From positions 6,419 through 11,758 of the forward strand of contig PMCG01000092.1 of the NCBI GenBank assembly GCA_003155335.1: DNA of 5,340 nt, read 5' to 3'. The notes beneath the pieces were generated by a model. The model had not been told where the DNA came from and ran no database searches. It worked only from the letters and a program-made list of their open reading frames with translations. Every line of letters begins with the position of its first letter. Position 1 is the stretch's first letter. Of this stretch, positions 1-4,770 are shown one piece after another. The translations under genes and the position numbers were made by a program. This DNA is from Acidobacteriota bacterium. Lineage in GTDB: Bacteria > Acidobacteriota > Vicinamibacteria > Fen-336.

Positions 1-30
1 GCATCCCAGCGCGAGGCAGTCGCCCGATGA
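1..30 (+). CDS. C-terminal end of an upstream gene (partial)
   Basis: The frame beginning at base 1 is open and reads ASQREAVAR followed by TGA at 28-30. That stop overlaps the ATG of the PHP-domain gene at 27-29 (ATGA), a common arrangement for translationally coupled genes in bacterial operons. Only nine codons are visible, so nothing can be said about the product. The call rests on the overlap geometry and on the open frame, and such a short open stretch could occur by chance. Confidence 0.35.
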   Translation, partial: ASQREAVAR

Positions 31-863
31 ACGTCGATCTGCACCTGCACTCCTTCGTCAGCGACGGCACTCTCGATCCCGCGACGCTGCTGGGCCATGC
101 TGCTGCGGTTGGGATCGAGCAGCTCTCGATCGCAGACCACGACAGCCTGGGCGCGTACGGTTGGGAGGCTGGACGCGTGTTCGACGAGGCGCGGCGGCTC
201 GGACTGACTTTGGTAGTGGGGCTCGAGCTGGACGCCGATCTGGACGGAGTCGAAGTCCACCTGCTCGGCTACGGAGTCCGGCTGGACGAGAACCCGTTGG
301 CGGCGCACCTCGCACGAGTTGGCGCGCTGCGCCGGGAGCGCGCCCGGCGCGAGATCGAGATCGTCAACCGATTGCTGGGTAAGGAAACGGTGCGCGAGGC
401 CGAGATTCTCGTGCCCTGGCGGCAGACGCTCATGAAGCCGCACTTCATCCACCCACTGCTCGACAAGGGTCTCTTCCCAAGCTACAAGGCGGCCAACGCC
501 TGGTACAAAGCAAACGTGCGCTCCGGCATCGAAGTGGGCAAACCCGAACTGGGCCAGGCCATTGAGCTTGTGCACGCGGCCGGTGGATGGGCGGTGCTGG
601 CTCACCCTGGCTACTACGCGCAAGAAGGCATCGCGATAGTGCCACGCCTTGCGGACCTGCGAGGCCTGGGTCTCGACGGCGTCGAGACCGACTATCCGTA
701 CCATGCGTGTTCGCCCGACAAGTTCAGCCTGGAAGCCGAGCGAGCGCTGGTGGCCGAGTTGCGCGCGGCTGCGTTCGCGCTCGGGCTCAGGACGACCCGC
801 GGCAGCGACTGCCACACGCCCGAGGACTTCGTGCGCGTGTACGGCCCCGGGACGGCCGACTGA
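27..863 (+). CDS. PHP-domain metal-dependent phosphoesterase (YciV/TrpH-like)
   Basis: This 278-residue soluble protein has the PHP (polymerase and histidinol phosphatase) fold signature throughout. Visible metal-ligand motifs are DLHLH (H6, H8) with SDG (D13), ADHDS (D37, H38, D39), GLELD (E67), VHLLGYG (H78), KPHF (H139), LAHPG (H193) and GSDCH (D261, H263). The order and spacing match the YciV/TrpH group, whose characterised members hydrolyse phosphoester bonds, for example in 3',5'-nucleoside bisphosphates or at RNA 5' ends, using a multinuclear metal centre. The length is typical and no motif is missing, so it is probably active; the true substrate is unknown. The ATG at 27 starts directly at the conserved N-terminal motif and is preceded by GAGG at 13-16. 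Its start overlaps the stop of the preceding frame, which suggests it is the last gene of an upstream operon. A link to the signalling genes downstream is not evident. Confidence 0.9.
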   Translation: MNVDLHLHSFVSDGTLDPATLLGHAAAVGIEQLSIADHDSLGAYGWEAGRVFDEARRLGLTLVVGLELDADLDGVEVHLLGYGVRLDENPLAAHLARVGALRRERARREIEIVNRLLGKETVREAEILVPWRQTLMKPHFIHPLLDKGLFPSYKAANAWYKANVRSGIEVGKPELGQAIELVHAAGGWAVLAHPGYYAQEGIAIVPRLADLRGLGLDGVETDYPYHACSPDKFSLEAERALVAELRAAAFALGLRTTRGSDCHTPEDFVRVYGPGTAD

Positions 864-897
864 CCTCCTCCTGGGCATCGGTTGTGTGCTCCCTCCT

Positions 898-918
898 TTG
901 ACGCGAATCTGCTAGACT
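898..918 (+). promoter_or_regulatory. Putative extended -10 promoter for the CNB-FHA gene
   Basis: TGCTAGACT at 910-918 fits an extended -10 element (TGN followed by TAGACT, four of six matches to TATAAT). No good -35 lies 16-18 bases upstream. A TTGACG at 898-903 is only 9 bases away, too close to act as a classical -35. The same nonamer with one change (TGCTAGAGT) forms the -10 of the stronger promoter in front of the kinase gene, which supports this call. Initiation about seven bases downstream would leave a leader of only about a dozen bases. Confidence 0.4.
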
Positions 919-936
919 CTGCCGGCACGGTCGGTG

Positions 937-1728
937 ATGAGCGGCGACAAAAACCCCTTCGCCAAATTCCTCACACACTTCGAGCAGGGGCATGTCCTCT
1001 TCCGGGAGGGAGAAGACGGCGAGGACATGTACATCATCCAGACCGGGCGCGTCGCCATCAAGAAGAGAGTCAAAGACGGCGAGACGACGCTAGCGGTGCT
1101 CGACAAGGGAGACTTCTTCGGCGAGATGGCCATCCTCGAGCGTCAGCCACGCTCGGCCTCGGCGGAGATGCTCGATGCCGGCGACGTGATCGTCATCAGC
1201 GGCGCGGTCTTCGGGGACATGATCAAGGCGAATCCCGAGATCGCCGTGCGCATGCTCCGGAAGTATTCGATCCGCCTGCGCGAGACGAACCGCCAGCTCG
1301 AGCAAGTGCTGAGCGGCGCGAGCGAGAGCGTCGTTGCGGGGCACACCCCCCCTGCTGTTGCTTCGCCCGGAGCGACGACGGCGCTACAGGCCGAGGCCCT
1401 GGCGTACTTCATCTCGGCCGCCTCGGGTTCCGTGTTCCCGATCTTCAAGCCGGAGTCGCTTATCGGACGCTTCGACTCAGTGACCGGCCTGTCCCCCGAG
1501 ATCGACCTGACATCGGAGGACCAGAGCCGCAACGTCTCGCGGCGCCATGCTCGCCTTGTGCTCAAGAACGGCCAGTTTCACGTGGCTGAAGAGATCGGCA
1601 CGATGAACGGCACCTTTCTCAACGGCCAGAAGCTGGCCAACGGCGCTCTCACCCCGATCGATGACGGCGACGAGCTCACGCTGTGCCGGCTGACCCTGAC
1701 ATTCCGCATCGGGAGCGTGGCGCAGTAG
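937..1728 (+). CDS. Cyclic nucleotide-binding domain / FHA domain fusion protein
   Basis: The product (263 residues from ATG 937) has two regulatory domains and no DNA-binding or catalytic domain. Residues about 13-115 form a CRP-like cyclic nucleotide-binding domain. Its phosphate-binding cassette FFGEMAILERQPRSA keeps the glutamate (E63) and the arginine-serine pair (R72, S73) that bind the cyclic phosphate and ribose in CRP-type domains, so binding of cAMP or a related nucleotide is plausible. A helical stretch and an Ala/Thr/Pro linker (about 115-160) lead to an FHA domain (about 172-257) with the pThr-binding signature IGR (177-178 GR), VSRRH (S201, H204) and MNGTFLNG (N224, N229). FHA domains bind phosphothreonine peptides, so this may be an adaptor joining a second messenger to Ser/Thr kinase output. 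A GTG at 934, one codon earlier, is an alternative start. No clear Shine-Dalgarno is present. The kinase encoded downstream is a natural candidate partner by inference. Confidence 0.88.
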   Translation: MSGDKNPFAKFLTHFEQGHVLFREGEDGEDMYIIQTGRVAIKKRVKDGETTLAVLDKGDFFGEMAILERQPRSASAEMLDAGDVIVISGAVFGDMIKANPEIAVRMLRKYSIRLRETNRQLEQVLSGASESVVAGHTPPAVASPGATTALQAEALAYFISAASGSVFPIFKPESLIGRFDSVTGLSPEIDLTSEDQSRNVSRRHARLVLKNGQFHVAEEIGTMNGTFLNGQKLANGALTPIDDGDELTLCRLTLTFRIGSVAQ

Positions 1729-1821
1729 CTCGGCACAGCCGCACGAGTGGCCCGGGGGAACTCGCGCGCCGCTGGGCTCGTAGTGCCTAGCAGGAGCGGG
1801 TGCGGTTGGCTGCCCGCGCGC

Positions 1822-1826
1822 GGAGG
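1822..1826 (+). promoter_or_regulatory. Strong ribosome binding site of the small membrane protein gene
   Basis: GGAGG lies five bases before the ATG at 1832 (GGAGGAAGCC then ATG). It is the clearest Shine-Dalgarno in the window and is the main reason to accept the short hydrophobic reading frame as a gene, over the longer but signal-less frames that overlap it on both strands. Confidence 0.7.
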
Positions 1827-1831
1827 AAGCC

Positions 1832-2131
1832 ATGCTGGGTCTCCTGTTGGGCATCGTCGTACTCTTCGTCCTCGTCGCGCTGCCGCTGATCCTGCTGGCC
1901 AGCCTTGTGCGGCTCGTGCTGGGGATCGTGCTGTTTCCAGTCCGTCTGGCCGGCGCTGTCCTGCGCCTGGTGTTCGTAGTGGTGGGGTTCGCCTTGAAGG
2001 TGGTCCTGGGGGTGCTGGGTCTGGTCCTGAGTCTCGTCCTGCTCCCGCTGCTGCCGCTGGCACTCCTTGTCCTGGGCGTGTGGGGCCTCGCCAAGCTACT
2101 CGCGCCGACGCCAGCTCTGCTGCGACCGTGA
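1832..2131 (+). CDS. Small, very hydrophobic membrane protein of unknown function
   Basis: This 99-residue protein is unrecognised. Leucine (36) and valine (20) make up more than half of it. There is no Asp or Glu, and the only charged residues are R27, R38, R45, K56, K88 and R98, so it is strongly basic as well as hydrophobic. Hydrophobic segments at about 2-26, 28-55 and 57-87 would give two to four membrane helices, broken near P18, P36, P72 and P75. The four basic residues at 27, 38, 45 and 56 are spaced 11, 7 and 11 apart, which puts them on one face if the segment is helical. The strong GGAGG five bases upstream and high-GC third positions support translation. It stands alone between the CNB-FHA gene (103 bases upstream) and the kinase promoter, followed directly by a hairpin. 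A role in the membrane next to the transmembrane kinase is conceivable but unproven. Confidence 0.68.
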   Translation: MLGLLLGIVVLFVLVALPLILLASLVRLVLGIVLFPVRLAGAVLRLVFVVVGFALKVVLGVLGLVLSLVLLPLLPLALLVLGVWGLAKLLAPTPALLRP

Positions 2132-2132
2132 G

Positions 2133-2170
2133 GCCTTGCCCTCTCGCCTTGCCTGGCAAGCAGGGAAGGC
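2133..2170 (+). terminator. Long hairpin directly after the small gene, possible terminator without U-tract
   Basis: Beginning two bases after the stop of the small membrane protein gene, GCCTT(G)CCCT at 2133-2142 pairs with AGGGAAGGC at 2162-2170, nine pairs with one bulged G. Inside it, CTTGC at 2148-2152 pairs with GCAAG at 2156-2160 around a CTG loop. No run of T follows, so it is not a classical intrinsic terminator. Many high-GC bacteria use such U-poor hairpins or Rho, and a 3' stabilising structure is the other possibility. A weaker second hairpin (CTCC 2189-2192 with GGAG 2198-2201, flanked by GCGG/CCGC) follows. Confidence 0.38.
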
Positions 2171-2210
2171 GCGGCGGATAGCGGCGCACTCCGCGGTGGA
2201 GGTCCGCGCA

Positions 2211-2275
2211 AGTCCATAATTCACAAAGACTTGAGCCGTGCTCGCGTTGACAGCAAAAATCCGAGATGCTAGAGT
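2211..2275 (+). promoter_or_regulatory. Sigma70-type promoter of the kinase operon
   Basis: A perfect TTGACA -35 box at 2247-2252 is followed by a 17-base spacer and TAGAGT at 2270-2275 (four of six matches to TATAAT), with a TGC extension at 2267-2269. Just upstream, 2211-2230 is unusually A/T-rich for this window and could act as an UP-like element. Transcription would begin near 2282-2284, giving a leader of about 55 bases before the ATG at 2338. This is the best promoter visible in the window. Confidence 0.72.
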
Positions 2276-2337
2276 TTCCCATCGGGCAGTGCGCGGCAGC
2301 TCGCCCACGCGTTCCGGGACCTGGACCAAGCGCGACC

Positions 2338-4755
2338 ATGGATGAAACGACGCAGTTGGCCGAGCAGATGCCCTCCAAGATCGGGCGCTACACGGTCCAG
2401 GAGTGTGTCGGCTACGGCGCGATGGGCGCCGTGTACAAGGCCTTTGATCCGCTGATCAAGCGCACGCTGGCAATCAAGACGATTCGCCTCGACATCCCGC
2501 GCAGCGCCCCGCAGTACCGATCCTTCATCGAGCGCTTTCAGCACGAGGCGCGCATTTCAGGCACCCTCAGCCATCCGAACATCGTCACGCTGTTCGATAT
2601 CGGCGAGGAAGGCGGCCTGCCGTTCCTGGCGATGGAGTTCGTGGCGGGCGAGACGATCGCGGCACTGATCGAGAAGGGCGTGCGGTTCGACCCCGAGCGG
2701 GTCGTCAGCCTCGTGAGCCAGATCGCTGCGGCAGTCGATTATGCGCACGCCAAGGGTGTCGTCCACCGCGACATCAAGCCCTCGAACCTGATCCTGTCCG
2801 AAGGGGACAACGTCAAGGTCACGGACTTCGGCATCGCCAAGCTCGCGGATGCGGAGATGACGCAATCGGGCGTGCTGCTGGGCACCCCCTCGTACATGTC
2901 GCCCGAGCAGGCGATGGGAGAGAAACTGGACGGTCGCAGCGATATCTTCTCCCTCGGAGTGTGCGCGTTCGAGATGCTCTCCGGCGAGCAGCCGTTCCCA
3001 GGTAACAACGTCACCTCGATCCTCTACAAGCTCGTTCACGTCGACCCCATCGAGCCAGCCAACTTGGAGATGAGCGGCCTCATCCCGGAGAAATGGCGAG
3101 AGGTGTTCGGGAAGGTCCTGGCTAAGAAGCCCGATGACCGCTACCAGACCGCGGCGGCGTTTGTTCACGATCTGGAGTACTGCCTCGGATCCTGGTTCGG
3201 GGCGGCCATGGGCGACGAGACGATCCAGACGCCAGCGCCGGCGGCTCTCGTGCCCCCAGCCAGCGCGCTCCCTGACGGGGCGGCACCGACGGTGGCGCCG
3301 AGCGAAGCACCCGCTGCGGGCCCTGAACTGCCGACGGTTCTGGGCCCGGCTGCGTCGCGCGCCAATCCGTCTGCGCCGATCGCAATGGAGCAAACCCGGT
3401 CGATCGCGGTCGCAGCGACACCCGTCCCCGCAGATGGCGATGCGACGGTGATGGTGCCGCGCGCGAAGCGCGCGTCGTCGCCCCCTGCCGACCCGACGGC
3501 GACGGCCAAGTACACCTCCGAAGCGCCGCGCACAGAACCGGACGAGGAAGAGGAGCAGGCCGCGACTGTCATCATCAGTGCCGCCGTACCGACTGAGGTG
3601 ACTGCCGTCGACGAGGGCGCCACTGTGCTGATGCCCGGGATCGCGGGCGCTGCCGCTGCCGACGTCACTGGCGGAGGCGGCCGCCACCCTGTCTCGCATC
3701 CTCGAAGCGCGACGTCGGCGCCTTTGCCCAGCCGCGCCAGCGTGTCGCCAAACAGATCGACTCCCAGGCCAGGGCCGGCGCCATCCCGCGCAACGCGCGC
3801 GGTTCCGCGGACACTGCTGATCGGCGCAGGCGCCCTGTCGTTCTGTGCGGTAGTGGCGGCAGTCACGGCCTTCGCTCTATGGCGCAGGGGGCCGCAGCAG
3901 GCCGTGCCGACGACGACACCGTCGCCGGCCCAGACCGCCGCCATGCCCACTCCGGCTGCCGTGATCGACGGCTTCCTGCGAATCACGACTCGGCCGACAG
4001 GGGCGGAGATCACGATCAACGGCGAGCCACGCGGCAGCGCGCCCTTTGAGGGACGCCTCCCGCTGGGGCTCTACGATGTCCAGATCGCGCTCAACGGCTA
4101 CGAGACGCAAGCGCGCACCGTAGACCTGACTGCGGCCAAGCCCAAGTCCGATCTCGACCTCACCCTCGAACGGTCCGCGCCACAAGCGACGACGGCGCTG
4201 GTGGACATCACATCTACGCCCACCGGGGCCGCGGTCTCGGTCGACGGCGTGGCCGTCGGCACGACGCCGCTACGCGGTGTGGAGCTCACGCCTGGCGAAC
4301 GACGCCTGGAGCTCGGCAAGCCTGGCTACACGGCCGTGTCGCGTACTGTGAAGGTCGTCGCAGGCCGACGCGTGGCGGTCGACGTCACACTCGCAGGTGC
4401 TGTTGTCGTCCACGCGACGCCCCGGCCCATGCCGACACCGGTCGCCGTGGACGCTGGCCGCGTGTACGCGGAGCGCGAAGTCGACGCCGTGCCACAGAAA
4501 CTCCGGGGCGAGTCGCCGGATGCATCGAGTCTGCCGCACATGAAACGTGGCGAACGCATCTCGGTGGCCGTGACCTTCGTTGTCGACGAGAACGGCGAGG
4601 TGGCCGACCCGACAGTCTCCGAGTCGCAAGGCGGCGAGCGTCTCAACCAGGCGGTCATCAGCGCGGTCCGACGTTGGCGGTTCAGCCCGGGCGTCAAAGG
4701 CGGCGTCAAAGTCAAGGTGCGCGAGGTTCGCAAGTTCACTTATGAGGCGGGCTAG
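2338..4755 (+). CDS. Transmembrane Ser/Thr protein kinase with two PEGA domains and a TonB C-terminal-like domain
   Basis: This 805-residue protein starts with a Hanks-type kinase domain (about 15-283). It has the glycine loop GYGAMGAVYK (25-34), the ATP lysine in AIK (K47), the helix-C glutamate (E70), HRDIKPSN (143-150, catalytic D145, N150), DFG (163-165), an activation segment ending GTPSYMSPE (182-190) and D202 of SDIFSLG. All catalytic residues are present, so it should be active. An Ala/Pro/Thr-rich linker (about 289-490) leads to one membrane helix (about 492-515), so the kinase is probably cytoplasmic and the rest exported. Two PEGA domains follow (about 545-610 with PTGAEITINGE, and 620-685 with PTGAAVSVDGV). 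The C-terminus (about 710-805) resembles the TonB C-terminal domain, with VTFVVDENGEV, an AVISAVRRWRFSP core (W780, F782, P784) and a final KFTYEAG strand. An in-frame ATG at 2266 gives a longer frame, but it lies on the promoter -10 region, so 2338 is chosen; ATG 2368 is a further alternative. No strong Shine-Dalgarno is seen. The next gene follows after 15 bases. Confidence 0.92.
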   Translation: MDETTQLAEQMPSKIGRYTVQECVGYGAMGAVYKAFDPLIKRTLAIKTIRLDIPRSAPQYRSFIERFQHEARISGTLSHPNIVTLFDIGEEGGLPFLAMEFVAGETIAALIEKGVRFDPERVVSLVSQIAAAVDYAHAKGVVHRDIKPSNLILSEGDNVKVTDFGIAKLADAEMTQSGVLLGTPSYMSPEQAMGEKLDGRSDIFSLGVCAFEMLSGEQPFPGNNVTSILYKLVHVDPIEPANLEMSGLIPEKWREVFGKVLAKKPDDRYQTAAAFVHDLEYCLGSWFGAAMGDETIQTPAPAALVPPASALPDGAAPTVAPSEAPAAGPELPTVLGPAASRANPSAPIAMEQTRSIAVAATPVPADGDATVMVPRAKRASSPPADPTATAKYTSEAPRTEPDEEEEQAATVIISAAVPTEVTAVDEGATVLMPGIAGAAAADVTGGGGRHPVSHPRSATSAPLPSRASVSPNRSTPRPGPAPSRATRAVPRTLLIGAGALSFCAVVAAVTAFALWRRGPQQAVPTTTPSPAQTAAMPTPAAVIDGFLRITTRPTGAEITINGEPRGSAPFEGRLPLGLYDVQIALNGYETQARTVDLTAAKPKSDLDLTLERSAPQATTALVDITSTPTGAAVSVDGVAVGTTPLRGVELTPGERRLELGKPGYTAVSRTVKVVAGRRVAVDVTLAGAVVVHATPRPMPTPVAVDAGRVYAEREVDAVPQKLRGESPDASSLPHMKRGERISVAVTFVVDENGEVADPTVSESQGGERLNQAVISAVRRWRFSPGVKGGVKVKVREVRKFTYEAG
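3458..3474 (+). repeat. Perfect 7-bp inverted repeat with GAA loop inside the kinase linker
   Basis: CGCGCGC at 3458-3464 and GCGCGCG at 3468-3474 are separated by GAA. The centre is GCGAAGC, known as an exceptionally stable DNA mini-hairpin. The codons read Pro-Arg-Ala-Lys-Arg-Ala in the kinase linker, so the structure may be only a by-product of GC-rich codons for a basic stretch. A function is not claimed. Confidence 0.55.
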
Positions 4756-4770
4756 GCGCTGTTTGTCCGG

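Noticed and set aside
898..918. TTGACG at 898-903 as the -35 of the promoter before the CNB-FHA gene
   Set aside because: Only nine bases separate it from TAGACT; a sigma70 promoter needs about 16-18. The element is kept only as an extended -10 candidate.
882..1589. Forward open frame of about 235 codons overlapping the CNB-FHA gene
   Set aside because: It is out of frame with the CNB and FHA motifs and encodes Arg-rich sequence typical of an out-of-frame reading.
1729..1831. Possible terminator or promoter between the CNB-FHA and small membrane genes
   Set aside because: Only weak pairings (CCGCT/AGCGG with a 21-base loop) and no convincing -35/-10 pair are seen, so the small gene may be co-transcribed with the CNB-FHA gene.
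1747..2181. Forward open frame of about 144 codons overlapping the small membrane protein gene
   Set aside because: No start signal and low-complexity Arg/Pro/Gly content. The overlapping frame at 1832 has the GGAGG ribosome binding site and coherent membrane-protein composition, though it is itself unconfirmed.
1477..2378. Two overlapping antisense open frames opposite the FHA domain and the small membrane gene
   Set aside because: Composition is Arg/Pro/Ser/Ala-rich with no motif or ribosome binding site, and they cross the supported promoter and gene boundaries. They are shadows of + strand GC-rich codons.
2557..3699. Long antisense open frame (about 380 codons) opposite the kinase gene
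   Set aside because: It is Arg/Gly/His-rich without any recognisable domain, and lies wholly opposite a gene with complete kinase motifs. In high-GC DNA such mirror frames are expected.
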